From positions 1 through 64,000 of the forward strand of contig JBASWL010000024.1 in the NCBI GenBank assembly GCA_049276455.1: a DNA stretch of 64,000 nucleotides, in the 5' to 3' direction. Made by a program: the position numbers and the translations under genes. Below the pieces are notes generated by a model. That model did no database searches and was not told the DNA's origin. It saw only the letters and a program-made list of their open reading frames with translations. Shown one piece after another: positions 1-8,271 of this stretch. The stretch is from Georgfuchsia sp049276455 (GTDB lineage: Bacteria; Pseudomonadota; Gammaproteobacteria; Burkholderiales; Rhodocyclaceae). Numbering within the stretch: the stretch's first letter is position 1; every line of letters begins with the position of its first letter.

Positions 1-591
1 CGTACCAGTTTCGCCGAACGCGTATCCACTGCCTATGAGAGAGGAGAAACCATTTCCATTGATATTGCACAGGACCCTCACAATCTGGAAATGTTCACTC
101 GTTACGCGGAACAGTATGGTGGCGACAGCGCTGCGGCACACACCCTGATGGCATCCGAATTGGCAAGGCAATCACTTCGCCCGAATCGGGTGTTCTCCGA
201 CGGGACCGCACTGCCTGCATCCTTTGGCGATGTTCGGGAACAACATGTACAACAGAGAGACGATGCTGCACTGACGCCCGACATCAACAGCCTTGACCAA
301 TCCAACCGGAAACAAACTTCACGATTTGGGAACACTTCACCTATGTATCGAACCACTCCTGCGACATCACCCATTCGGGATGAAGTTCGCACCCATGGCA
401 ATCAAATACGCTCGGATGCCGCATCGGCCCAAGCAAACTTTGACGCCAAGGCTAAGATCATCAAGACCGATGATGGAACACTTGCCTCAAAGAAATCGCT
501 GTTGGTGCAGTCAGGCAAACAGGTAGGCAAGGATGCGGAAGCGACATTCGATAACGCAAAGAGCATGATGAAAGACTTACTGAAGAAGTAA
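1..591 (+). CDS. traG: TraG-like conjugal transfer protein, C-terminal part (truncated by window edge)
   Basis: The frame is open from base 1 and stops at 589-591, so only about 196 C-terminal residues are visible. The text (ISIDIAQDPHNLEMFTRYAEQ, then a stretch rich in SELARQSL and a hydrophilic, Ala/Lys-rich tail) resembles the C-terminus of F-type and ICE TraG proteins. In that family the N-terminus is a membrane channel part used in mating-pair stabilisation, and the C-terminus faces the periplasm. It abuts a convergent small membrane protein and lies about 500 bp from a tyrosine integrase, as expected at the end of an integrative conjugative element. The family call rests on recognition of the C-terminal text only. 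Confidence 0.7.
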   Translation, partial: RTSFAERVSTAYERGETISIDIAQDPHNLEMFTRYAEQYGGDSAAAHTLMASELARQSLRPNRVFSDGTALPASFGDVREQHVQQRDDAALTPDINSLDQSNRKQTSRFGNTSPMYRTTPATSPIRDEVRTHGNQIRSDAASAQANFDAKAKIIKTDDGTLASKKSLLVQSGKQVGKDAEATFDNAKSMMKDLLKK

Positions 592-915
592 TCAGCCTGA
601 GATATCTCGATCCCATCGGCGCATCTCGTCTTCATTCTCCCCGGGCTTTGCGAACGGCGGATGTCCCTCGTCACGCCAGTAGTTTGCAATCAGATCCTTT
701 GCGGAGGCACTATTTCCCGGTAGTGGGTTTTCATCCCATTCGAGATGTTGCCGCCCCTTCCTGCCGATGCTAGCCAGAGCCCCTCCAATGGGCGCTCCGA
801 AAAGTGCCCCGACTCCTATCATCACAAGGCGGGTTCCCCAATTGCCTTGTGATGCGGAGATCAAACCGATTAGCGCGCCCAGCGCGATGAATCCTATGAA
901 GATGAGTTTTCGCAA
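592..915 (-). CDS. Small membrane protein of the integrative element, function unknown
   Basis: This 107-residue protein has an N-terminal hydrophobic stretch (about residues 4-22), a second Gly/Ala-rich hydrophobic stretch (about 29-50) and a charged C-terminal half ending in a Trp/Arg/Asp-rich tail. Two short membrane segments with a soluble tail are likely. It converges on traG with no intergenic space, so the two genes share a 3' boundary. Small proteins of this kind are common next to traG in integrative elements, but I do not recognise a named family and assign no function. Confidence 0.55.
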   Translation of the reverse strand: MRKLIFIGFIALGALIGLISASQGNWGTRLVMIGVGALFGAPIGGALASIGRKGRQHLEWDENPLPGNSASAKDLIANYWRDEGHPPFAKPGENEDEMRRWDRDISG

Positions 916-1085
916 TTTGGCCTCTTGAGACTCAGACTACAGTCACGGAAGAAGATTTCAAGCCTTGGTTTTCAAACAAACCACATTCCCATCATCAAGA
1001 CCCAGAGACTCCTAGACTTTCGCCTATTCGGCGATACAGTGTTGGTATTAGTAGGCGATACGAGACAGTTGCATAGCCTTATCCA

Positions 1086-2321
1086 TCACGCTGCCCTCAC
1101 CGACACCACGTTGAACCCTTCGCCTTTCTCCAGGGCTGCTAATTTCGATGCCCATAAGTTCAAAGCGTGGCGCCGCTCTTCAAGGTAGTCATGCTGATCG
1201 TATATCGCAACAAGCCCGCCCAGTGTGTGATTGAGGCACCGTTCAGCGACAACAATACTAACGCCCAGCGCGGCAAGGTGACTACGTGTCGTGCTTCGCA
1301 GATCATGCGGAGTCACTCGCGGGATTCCTGCCGGCAGAATTGAGAGTGCCCTATTAAGCGTGGCGTGGTTAATCGTTTCACTGCCTGTACGATGCCTAGC
1401 CGGTAAGACCATCGGCGAGTTCAATGCAAAGGCTTTCAGATCCCGAAACCATGTCACCACTTGCGCTGAAAGTGGGATGACGAAATTCTTTCCGGACTCC
1501 TTCGTTCTACGCCTTCCCTTCTGGTTCTCCGGAGGGATCCGCCAAAGACCGGCGTTTAGATCCACGTCAGACCAACCGGCACGCGACAACTCGCCCTTGC
1601 GTACTCCAGTAGCCAGAATGATTTTCAAGGCAAGTTCGTTTTCCTTACCTAGAGCCGGGAGTGCGCTAAGAAAGGAACGAAGTTGATCATCATTCAAACT
1701 CACGCGGGCCCGCGGTTTGTTCATCTTGCCCAGGATGGAAGAAACCTTAAGGAGCGCACATGGGTTTCCAGTTACCAAGTGCTTCCCAACGCCATGCGTA
1801 AATATGGAACTCGCCATTGTGAATGCTGTGCGCGCAGTGGTTTGGGATCGAGCAGCTATCCGCTCCACCATCACAACGATATCGGCTGGTGTGACTTCCT
1901 TCGCTGGGATAGCGCCAATCCTGGGCAGGATGTCCTTATCCAGATACCGGCGAATCTCCGCCTGGTAACTCTCAGACAGGTTCGGTGCTGCCCTAACCAT
2001 ATAGTCCTCGGCCAACTCGCGGAAGCTGTTTGCCTGTGCCCGCTCTATTGTTAGCAGACGCTTCCTGGTCGCTAAGTCGATTCCTTGATCAACCTCGGCG
2101 CGCTTAGATGCAGCTATTTTTCTGGCCGTCGCAAGTGAAATGTCAGGGTAACTACCAATCGTTAACTCTCGCTGCTTGCCGCCAAAACGGTAACGAAGCA
2201 CCCAGGATGCCGTACCGTTTTTAGATAACGTGAAGGTCAAACCATCGCCATCGGACTTACCGGCAAGTGGTTTGCCGGCCTTCATCCATTGTTCAACTCT
2301 AATCGCACTCAACCGCCCCAT
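1086..2321 (-). CDS. Tyrosine-type site-specific integrase (P4-like, DUF4102 N-terminus)
   Basis: The N-terminal part (about residues 1-90, with GDGLTF and RELTIGSYPDISL) is the arm-binding DUF4102 domain typical of P4-like integrases. The catalytic domain shows the first Arg in TGVRKGELSRAGW, an H-x-x-R box in TPHDLRSTTRSH and the C-terminal His/Tyr pair in LNHTLGG followed by IYDQHDYLEERR, so it looks active. The start at 2321 is preferred over 2342 because AGGAGGT lies five bases upstream. The gene reads away from rnr into the element, and its promoter side holds a 12-bp tandem repeat that may be an arm site. It should catalyse integration and excision of the element to the left. Confidence 0.92.
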   Translation of the reverse strand: MGRLSAIRVEQWMKAGKPLAGKSDGDGLTFTLSKNGTASWVLRYRFGGKQRELTIGSYPDISLATARKIAASKRAEVDQGIDLATRKRLLTIERAQANSFRELAEDYMVRAAPNLSESYQAEIRRYLDKDILPRIGAIPAKEVTPADIVVMVERIAARSQTTARTAFTMASSIFTHGVGKHLVTGNPCALLKVSSILGKMNKPRARVSLNDDQLRSFLSALPALGKENELALKIILATGVRKGELSRAGWSDVDLNAGLWRIPPENQKGRRRTKESGKNFVIPLSAQVVTWFRDLKAFALNSPMVLPARHRTGSETINHATLNRALSILPAGIPRVTPHDLRSTTRSHLAALGVSIVVAERCLNHTLGGLVAIYDQHDYLEERRHALNLWASKLAALEKGEGFNVVSVRAA

Positions 2322-2351
2322 AATCGACCTCCTAAAATGCAAGATTGATTG

Positions 2352-2375
2352 CTAGCTACTCACCTAGCTACTCAC
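2352..2375. repeat. Perfect 12-bp tandem repeat upstream of the integrase
   Basis: CTAGCTACTCAC occurs twice head to tail (2352-2363 and 2364-2375), just upstream of the integrase start at the element edge. Short direct repeats here commonly act as arm-type integrase binding sites or as autoregulatory sites; that role is inferred. Confidence 0.6.
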
Positions 2376-2391
2376 ATTATAGGCGATTGAG

Positions 2392-2470
2392 TGAAACGTC
2401 AAGAAACGATAGTATTTTTATCTAATTGTTTTTATAGGTTTACATATATTCTCTGAAACGTCTTGAGACG
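2392..2470. repeat. Imperfect 17-bp direct repeat spanning the element/rnr boundary (possible attachment or core-binding sites)
   Basis: TGAAACGTC occurs at 2392-2400 and again at 2454-2462. Each copy is followed by two bases and a GARACG motif, giving 14 of 17 matching positions. The right copy lies inside the rnr 3' coding end, the left copy in the gap before the integrase. This fits a junction-proximal attachment region, but the left end of the element is outside the window, so the core cannot be proved. Confidence 0.4.
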
Positions 2471-4658
2471 TCGCGAGCCTGAAATCTATCTTGTTGCTGT
2501 TCATGTCAACGCGTACCAACTGCACCCGAATCCGGTCGGCGAGTCGGTAGCGCACCGCCGTACGCGAACCGATCATCTGATGGCCAGCCTCATCAAAGGT
2601 GAAATAGTCGCGCCCCAGTTCGGAGACATGCACCAGCCCTTCAACAAAAACATCATCCAACGCAACGAAGATACCAAAGGGCACAACCGAGGAGACACTG
2701 CCGCTGAAAATCTCGCCGATGCGATCCTGCATGTAAAAACACTTGAGCCAGCTTTCGACATCGCGCGTGGCTTCATCGGCACGGCGTTCAGTCGCCGAAC
2801 AGTGCACCCCGATCTCATCCCATGAACCGGGTGCGTATTTGCCACCGGCGAGTACTGCCTTGATCGCCCGATGCACAAGCAGATCGGGATAACGCCGGAT
2901 CGGCGAGGTGAAATGAGCATAGCTTTCGTAGGCAAGGCCGAAGTGGCCGACATTGTCCGGGCTGTAAATGGCTTGTTGCAGCGAACGCAGCATCACGGTT
3001 TGCAGCAGTATCTTGTCAGGACGACCATTGAGCTTTTCCAGCAGCTTGGCGTAGTCCTTGGCGTGAGGCGTCTCGCCGCCGCCCAATTGCAAGCCAAAGG
3101 TAGCGAGGAAGTCGCGCAGCTTGGTCACCTTCTCTTCCTTTGGCTGCGGATGGGTGCGATACAGCACTGCCTGTTCGTTGTCGCGCAGAAATTCCGATGC
3201 GCAGACATTGGCCGCCAGCATGCATTCCTCGATCAGGCGGTGCGCGTCATTGCGCTCATAGGGTTCGATGCGCAGGATCTTGCCGTGATCGTCGAACACC
3301 ATTTTCGTTTCGGCCGTATCGAAATCGATGGCGCCGCGTTTCGCACGCGCCTTGAGCAGCACCCGGAACAGGGCATCAAGATCTTCGAGGTGTGGCAATA
3401 CCTTGGCCAGCTTGCGCCGGGTGTCCTTGTTGCCTTCGTACAAGGCTTGAGCAACTTCGGTGTATGTCAAACGTGCCTTGGAAAACATCACGGCGCTGTA
3501 GAAACGATGGCGTTTGATTTCCCCGCTCGCGCTGATTGCCATGTCGCACACCATGCACAGGCGCTCGACTTCCGGGTTGATCGAACACAGGCCGTTGGAG
3601 AGCTTCTCCGGCAGCATCGGGATCACGCGGCGGGGAAAGTACACCGAGTTGCCGCGCTCGTAAGCCTCCTGATCCAGCGCCGAATTGGCCGAAACGTAAT
3701 GCGATACATCGGCAATGGCGACGACCAGGCGGAACCCCCTGCCCTGCCGCTCGCAATAAACGGCGTCGTCAAAATCGCGCGCCGTTTCGCCATCGATGGT
3801 AACCAATGGCAAAGCGGTCAAATCCTCACGGCCTTTCCAGTCCGATTTGCGTACCGCATCGGGCAGTTTTTTTGTTTGTGCCAAAGCCTCGCGTGAAAAC
3901 TCGAACGGCAGTTCATGCTTGCGCAGCGCGATCTCGATTTCCATGCCGGGATCGGCATAGTTGCCTAAGACTTCGACCACTTTCCCGATGGCCTGTGCAT
4001 GTTTGGAAGGCTGTTCGATGATCTCGACTAACACTACCTGGCCTGATTTAAGTTTTGACTCCTGCTGCTTGGCCTTTTTGTCCTGCGCGAGCAGGATGTC
4101 CTGTGAAATACGCTGGTTTTCAGCCACGACGAACCAGACGCCGTGTTCGCAATAGACGCGGCCGACAATGCGCGTATTGGCGCGCTCGGTGACTTCGACG
4201 ATCTTGCCTTCGGGACGCCCTTTGCGGTCGGTACCGATAATGCGTGCAATCGCGCGATCCCCGTGCAGCACCTTCTCCATTTCCTTGGCTGAGAGAAATA
4301 AATCCTCACTACCGGCCTCGGGGATCAGAAAACCGAAACCGTCAGGATGACCTTGTACTTTGCCTGTGATCAGATTGGCCTTGTCGGGAATCAGCCAGTT
4401 GTCGCGCCGATCCTGCATGAGCTGGCCATCACGTGCCATTGCGCCAAGGCGGCGCAGGAAAGGTTCACGCTCATGTAAATCGATATCGAGCAGGCGACAG
4501 ATTTCGTCAAAGAGCAAGGGCACCGACTGCTCTGCAAGTTTGGCCAGCACATATTCACGACTCGGCAGAGGATGCTCATAGCCGGCTTTTTCGCGTGTCA
4601 GCATCGGGTCGGCACCTCGGATTTTACTCATGCCATGCTTGGTTTTTTTGTTTGACAA
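2418..4658 (-). CDS. rnr: Ribonuclease R, C-terminal tail replaced at the element junction
   Basis: 3'-5' exoribonuclease of the RNB family that degrades structured RNA. Order: N-terminal helix-turn-helix/cold-shock region (about 20-230), RNB catalytic domain with TIDGETARDFDDAVY and its metal-binding Asp cluster, FTSPIRRYPDLLVHRAI near residue 590, and an S1 domain (GSVSSVVPFGIFVALDDVFV). The S1 domain is followed almost at once by the stop: after NKIDFRLA there are only about 16 residues, whereas betaproteobacterial RNase R usually carries a long Lys-rich tail. The tail was probably lost when the element inserted. The TTG at 4658 has AAAGGA upstream; an internal ATG at 4631 is an alternative start. 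The TTG start region overlaps the -35 box of the divergent tRNA promoter. Confidence 0.93.
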   Translation of the reverse strand: MSNKKTKHGMSKIRGADPMLTREKAGYEHPLPSREYVLAKLAEQSVPLLFDEICRLLDIDLHEREPFLRRLGAMARDGQLMQDRRDNWLIPDKANLITGKVQGHPDGFGFLIPEAGSEDLFLSAKEMEKVLHGDRAIARIIGTDRKGRPEGKIVEVTERANTRIVGRVYCEHGVWFVVAENQRISQDILLAQDKKAKQQESKLKSGQVVLVEIIEQPSKHAQAIGKVVEVLGNYADPGMEIEIALRKHELPFEFSREALAQTKKLPDAVRKSDWKGREDLTALPLVTIDGETARDFDDAVYCERQGRGFRLVVAIADVSHYVSANSALDQEAYERGNSVYFPRRVIPMLPEKLSNGLCSINPEVERLCMVCDMAISASGEIKRHRFYSAVMFSKARLTYTEVAQALYEGNKDTRRKLAKVLPHLEDLDALFRVLLKARAKRGAIDFDTAETKMVFDDHGKILRIEPYERNDAHRLIEECMLAANVCASEFLRDNEQAVLYRTHPQPKEEKVTKLRDFLATFGLQLGGGETPHAKDYAKLLEKLNGRPDKILLQTVMLRSLQQAIYSPDNVGHFGLAYESYAHFTSPIRRYPDLLVHRAIKAVLAGGKYAPGSWDEIGVHCSATERRADEATRDVESWLKCFYMQDRIGEIFSGSVSSVVPFGIFVALDDVFVEGLVHVSELGRDYFTFDEAGHQMIGSRTAVRYRLADRIRVQLVRVDMNSNKIDFRLATSQDVSENICKPIKTIR

Positions 4659-4679
4659 TCCAGGGTTTTCCTTTAAAAT
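4652..4679 (+). promoter_or_regulatory. Sigma-70-type promoter of tRNA-Leu
   Basis: TTGACA at 4652-4657 and TAAAAT at 4674-4679 are separated by 16 bases, and the mature tRNA begins 25 bases downstream. The strong -35 box overlaps the 5' end of rnr on the other strand. Confidence 0.7.
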
Positions 4680-4703
4680 CGCGGCTCTTTTGAAGCGCCC
4701 CCT

Positions 4704-4790
4704 GCCCAGGTGGCGGAATTGGTAGACGCACCAGGTTCAGGTCCTGGCGCCAGCAATGGTGTGGGGGTTCGAGTCCCTTCCTGGGCACCA
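4704..4790 (+). tRNA. tRNA-Leu (anticodon CAG)
   Basis: The acceptor GCCCAGG (4704-4710) pairs with CCTGGGC (4780-4786), followed by the discriminator A and an encoded CCA (4788-4790). The anticodon stem CCAGG/CCTGG encloses loop TTCAGGT with anticodon CAG. A long variable arm and GGTTCGAGTCC T-arm identify a class II leucine tRNA. The gene is single and complete. Confidence 0.97.
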
Positions 4791-5133
4791 CAAAAGTCTT
4801 TATATTAAAAAAGTTACAATCATACGCTTGGCATAATTGGGCATAATTGCCTAATTCTTAGGTGATTTTGGCACCAAAAACTGAACTCCAAGAATCTCTA
4901 ACAGCATACTTCCGAGTGCAGTCTAACACCCTCTGAGGCACGCTACTATAGTGGCTCTCCTCCAGTATGTTTACATAATTTCGCCAAGGTACTAACAGGA
5001 AACAGGCCAAAACGTGGCAATGGATATAGTGCGCAGCCGCAACCAACCCAAAGCCGGCATAACCACCACTGACTCCCGCGTGGCCAACTCTTCAACTGCT
5101 TGAACATCTTTGCGCCCCGGTCCCACTTAGAGT
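4791..5133. other. Intergenic stretch without a supported gene
   Basis: Between tRNA-Leu and the atpD/cytochrome chimera there is no convincing coding sequence. Two overlapping leftward frames of about 60 residues lack recognisable text. The stretch contains one copy of a 30-bp sequence repeated near 7621. Confidence 0.5.
5037..5066. repeat. 30-bp dispersed repeat, copy 1 (copy 2 at 7621-7650)
   Basis: CCGCAACCAAcCCAAAGC followed by a GG-ATA-CCACC motif recurs at 7621-7650 with about four differences. Both copies lie in non-coding DNA flanking the 5.1-7.5 kb interval. The nature of the repeat is unknown. Confidence 0.45.
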
Positions 5134-5535
5134 TCATTGGGCGGCGGCTTGCCGCACCTCGGCACGAACTTTGGCCACATCGCCCGTACCGACAACAGCT
5201 GCGCGGTTGCCCCAGGCATTGCGGATATAGCTTGCGACGTCGGCGATCTCCTGATCCGTCAACTTCTTCCCATATGCCGGCATGGCGAACGGCCCGCCCC
5301 TGTCCTCCACCGTCATGCCGCGCGCCAGACCTTGCGTCGGCGTCAGCGCAATTCCGCGCACATGGCGCGCGTCGAGCTGAGCCAGAACCTCGATGACGAT
5401 TTTCCCCTCCATCGCATGCAGCAGGGAGTAGATGGGCGGTAGCCGTGCATCGAATCGGATATCCACGACGCTGCCGCGCACCGACGCGACCACACCGGGA
5501 TTTGGTGCATCGGCCTTGGGCATTGCTTCGCTCAT
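5134..5535 (-). pseudogene. Chimeric remnant: N-terminus of N-type ATPase beta subunit fused to a cytochrome c C-terminus
   Basis: The 133-residue frame is composite. Residues about 12-83 (VVASVRGSVVDIRF, then a stretch ending in GIALTPTQGLARGMTVED) match the N-terminal beta-barrel of the F1 beta subunit of N-type ATPases. After GGPF the text changes to a class I cytochrome c end (MPAYGKKLTDQEIADVASYI, then RNAWGN). No CXXCH haem site and no ATPase nucleotide-binding domain remain. atpD is normally the first gene of the N-ATPase operon, so its own start and ribosome site (GAGGA) were kept while the rest of the operon is absent. The fusion point lies near 5278-5295. The product cannot act as either parent; expression is possible but function is doubtful. 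Confidence 0.8.
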
Positions 5536-5575
5536 GTCAATTTTTCCTCATCGCGCCCGCATCTCGTTCCACCCC

Positions 5576-5965
5576 TCAATCCTTGAGGCTGGTACACACC
5601 TTCTGCAGCAATGCGCGCACTTCCTTGCCAAGGGCGGTCACTTCCGCTTTGTCAACCAGCTTCAATACCGCCTCGGGATCCATGAATGCAACTATTATGC
5701 TTCCATCAGCTTCTTCGCGCACAACCACGTTGCATGGCAACAGCAAGCCGATGTCGGGATCGGCTTCGATCGCGCGGTGAGCCAGTGGAGGATTGCATGC
5801 GCCGAGGATGCGATAGGGCCGATGCTCGATGTTGAGCTTGGCTTTCAAGGTTGCCTTGACATCGATATCGGTGAGCACGCCGAAGCCTTCCTTCTTCAGG
5901 GCTTCGGTGACTTTCGCGACGGCCGTATCGAAGGGCAGTTTCAGCCGAGTGCTGAATCCGTACAT
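5576..5965 (-). CDS. DUF302 family protein
   Basis: A 129-residue protein with the DUF302 fold: N-terminal YGFSTRLKLPFDTAVAKV, the ACNPPLAHRAIEADPDIGLL core and a C-terminal DPEAVLKL segment. Family members are small, often periplasmic or cytosolic proteins of uncertain role and are frequent near cytochromes and sulfur or metal genes. The ATG at 5965 is chosen over 5995 because AAGGAG lies seven bases upstream. The neighbouring atpD/cytochrome scar means the present context may not be ancestral. Confidence 0.85.
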   Translation of the reverse strand: MYGFSTRLKLPFDTAVAKVTEALKKEGFGVLTDIDVKATLKAKLNIEHRPYRILGACNPPLAHRAIEADPDIGLLLPCNVVVREEADGSIIVAFMDPEAVLKLVDKAEVTALGKEVRALLQKVCTSLKD

Positions 5966-5995
5966 GGGGGTACTCCTTTCAAATAATGAAACCAT

Positions 5996-6548
5996 GGTTT
6001 CGACTCTGCGATTCCATTTTGCTTGCCAGCCGCATCCGTCAATACCGGATATGAGCCCCGGCGAACCCTTCGCTTACTTTCTCTTTTGCGCGACGACCCA
6101 TGCCACGAGGCCGGTAACCACGATAACAAGCAGGAGCGGCAACCACATGCCGCCAATCTCTTTTATACAGGTCAGCCTTTACAGCGTCCGTACGCCATCG
6201 CACAAAGGGCCTTTATCGCACGCCATGGCGCCAGGCACAATCAGACGCGTTAGAGCAGCACCGCGCTGGGCCGCGCGCAGCCTATGCCCTTGGGTTTGCC
6301 GAACTTCGACTGATCGCAGACGGGCATGTCGGGTTGCCTGTCATGCGGCAAGCGGCGTGCAATACAGGGTTGGGCAACGAAACGTCAATGGCGGCAATAG
6401 TGCTTTTGCAGTCGCTCAAGTATCGGGACATAAGGGCGGTTGCGTGCCCGCTGTAGTCATTAGCTGATTGAAAAAGCTGCCGCTCGGGAATGTTGGGGTT
6501 CAGCCGTAGCCGGAGGCCGTCGGCTGCAACGATAGGATAGGCGTTGCT
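5996..6548. other. Gene-poor stretch with possible degraded coding
   Basis: No convincing full gene is seen in this 550-bp interval. The only item with protein character is a very short leftward frame at 6074-6148, listed separately. The rest has no start/stop pair with recognisable text on either strand. Confidence 0.5.
6074..6148 (-). CDS. Possible 24-residue single-span membrane peptide
   Basis: The frame reads MWLPLLLVIVVTGLVAWVV followed by AQKRK and a stop: a clean hydrophobic span with a basic cytosolic end. An in-frame stop lies 33 bases upstream. No strong ribosome site is visible, so this may be a remnant of a longer membrane protein. Confidence 0.3.
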   Translation of the reverse strand: MWLPLLLVIVVTGLVAWVVAQKRK

Positions 6549-7451
6549 TCACATGGCTTCCAGATTAGGAACATCTGCAACATAGTCAAACTGATGTTCA
6601 TGTGCCTCGAGTGCTATTTCAAAAATACACGACTCTCTCTGCTTGCTCAAATTACGTTGTGTCCACTCGTGAAAGTCAGTCGGTACAGCTTCCATAGAGA
6701 TTGTGGTGTTTGCTGGAATAGTGGCCGAACTGGTGTGCCAATCCACGAACGCCTCAGCTGAGAGCGGTACGAAGCGTTCGTACTCCCGACATTCGCGCTC
6801 TGCAAAAAACGAAATGGCATCACACTGCATAGGCACACCAGACACTGTAATGAGAATTGGAAGATCGAAGGTCATCTGGAAGCCGACTACCCAACCGAGC
6901 GTCTTGTCTTTGTGACCCTCTCGCAAGAGATAGTTCGTAAACCAATCTAAAACTCTCTTGCCGTCAATCAATAGGTTTTGTGGTGGCACCTCTGGGACTG
7001 GTTGTGATTTATCAGCTGGGTGTACTTGGATGTTCAGTCTGCTCCAGCGAATGACTTTCGCGAACCACCAATCACCAAAAGCAAACTTGCGGTTAAGTAT
7101 CTCAGGATCAAGAAGCGATACGACTCGTATGCCGTAGTGTTTGGCCTTGTGTAGCGCCGGCTTTGTAAAGCCACGTTTGGAAGCGATAACCTTGAAATTT
7201 GCGTTGATATCTTGTGCTTTGGTTTGAAACGCGTCGATTTCCGGCGTTCCGACCTTCCGGTTGAGATCTTTGCATTCCACCACGCCTAGCATCTTCTGGC
7301 CAGCAAACTGGCCCCGAACTACTACATCGAACTGTCGTCGCTGACCGAGGCGGTCCGTTAAAAACTCGTTGTGCGTAACTTGTGAAGCTGGATCAATCCG
7401 AGCTTGTATCTGCGCGACAAGCTTTTCGAAAGGTTCTCCTAGGGTTGGCAT
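6549..7451 (-). CDS. Mrr-like restriction endonuclease-fold protein
   Basis: A 300-residue protein whose N-terminal third fits a PD-(D/E)XK nuclease: QFDVVVRG supplies the acidic residue and GVVECKDLNRKV the E-x-K pair, followed by EIDAFQTKAQDI and KVIASKRGFTKPAL, typical of the Mrr_cat domain. The C-terminal two thirds (from about residue 125) are unrecognised. Such proteins are type IV-like or solitary defence nucleases. No methyltransferase or partner helicase lies beside it, so it stands alone in a gene-poor interval, consistent with acquisition by transfer. Specificity cannot be read from the sequence. Confidence 0.75.
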   Translation of the reverse strand: MPTLGEPFEKLVAQIQARIDPASQVTHNEFLTDRLGQRRQFDVVVRGQFAGQKMLGVVECKDLNRKVGTPEIDAFQTKAQDINANFKVIASKRGFTKPALHKAKHYGIRVVSLLDPEILNRKFAFGDWWFAKVIRWSRLNIQVHPADKSQPVPEVPPQNLLIDGKRVLDWFTNYLLREGHKDKTLGWVVGFQMTFDLPILITVSGVPMQCDAISFFAERECREYERFVPLSAEAFVDWHTSSATIPANTTISMEAVPTDFHEWTQRNLSKQRESCIFEIALEAHEHQFDYVADVPNLEAM

Positions 7452-7620
7452 ATCGGCTGGTACTCGCGATGCTTAACGTTTGACATGGGAGACGGCGCAC
7501 GGCTTGTCGGGGGGAGTTGGGGATAGACCATAATTTTCTTCGCGAATGACCGCTGTCAAGAATATATCTAAAAGTCCGCTCTTGGCCGGGAATTGCCTGA
7601 TGCCCCGCCTATAGCAGTGA

Positions 7621-7650
7621 CCGCAACCAATCCAAAGCAGGTATACCACC
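7621..7650. repeat. 30-bp dispersed repeat, copy 2
   Basis: Partner of the copy at 5037-5066, in the same orientation, about 2.6 kb away in a non-coding gap of about 240 bp. Confidence 0.45.
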
Positions 7651-7692
7651 GCCCCGTAATCGCGCAGAGGGCGCTCGGACGTAGCGTGTGGA

Positions 7693-8250
7693 CTATTTTT
7701 GGCCCGTCTGATCGAGGGACCCCGCCGGCCAGTTCCGGACTTGCTGCCAGGCTTGCTGTACCGCAGGTGGCAGCTTGTCCATGTGCTTCAGGAAAAGCGC
7801 GAGCGTCCAGATCTGCCGGTCGTTGAGGGAGTACCCGAACGAAGGCATGCCCGTCAGGCGAATTCCATGCTTGATCTTCCAGAACAAATCGCCTTCCGGG
7901 TCGTCCTCAACTCCATCGGTCGCCAGTTGCGGCGGCCTTTGATAAAGGCCTTTCGCGATCGGTGACGGGGACGCCGCCCCCTTCGCGGAACCATGGCAAA
8001 GCGCGCAGTTCTGCGCAAAGAGTTGCACGCCATCGAGGAGATTCCGCTCGGTCAGCGGCACCGGATTTTCACCCTTCGGAGCGAGGCGACCCAATGTCGC
8101 CTCCAGCGAAGTGGTGGCCGCCCAGGTTTCCAGCCGACCGGGTTCTGCGTCGGCATTGGCCGGAACAAGTCCGCTTCGCACCAGCGCGTAGGCACCGGCC
8201 AGGGCAACGATCAACGTCAATGCGACTCCCAGAAAAATACCTTTCAACAT
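7693..8250 (-). CDS. Monohaem c-type cytochrome, membrane-anchored
   Basis: The 185-residue protein starts with an uncleaved-looking hydrophobic segment (about residues 5-27), then a haem c domain with CALCH near residue 83 and a likely distal Met ligand in LTGMPSFGYSL. It belongs to class I cytochromes that move electrons in the periplasm. The gene follows glgP on the same strand with a 21-bp gap, but a sugar-phosphate operon is not an obvious partner, so co-transcription may be accidental. An alternative is a stand-alone cytochrome c553-like protein. The stretch looks intact. Confidence 0.85.
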   Translation of the reverse strand: MLKGIFLGVALTLIVALAGAYALVRSGLVPANADAEPGRLETWAATTSLEATLGRLAPKGENPVPLTERNLLDGVQLFAQNCALCHGSAKGAASPSPIAKGLYQRPPQLATDGVEDDPEGDLFWKIKHGIRLTGMPSFGYSLNDRQIWTLALFLKHMDKLPPAVQQAWQQVRNWPAGSLDQTGQK

Positions 8251-8271
8251 GGCACCTCCTTATTGACCGGA

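Noticed and set aside
2871..3896. 341-residue rightward frame inside rnr
   Set aside because: It is antisense to well-conserved RNase R coding sequence and has no recognisable domain.
4704..4790. tRNA-Leu as integration site of the element
   Set aside because: By eye no copy of the tRNA 3' end is found near the integrase; the element edge lies at rnr, about 2.3 kb away.
4858..5137. Two overlapping leftward frames of about 60 residues
   Set aside because: No domain, no good ribosome site, and they overlap each other in different frames.
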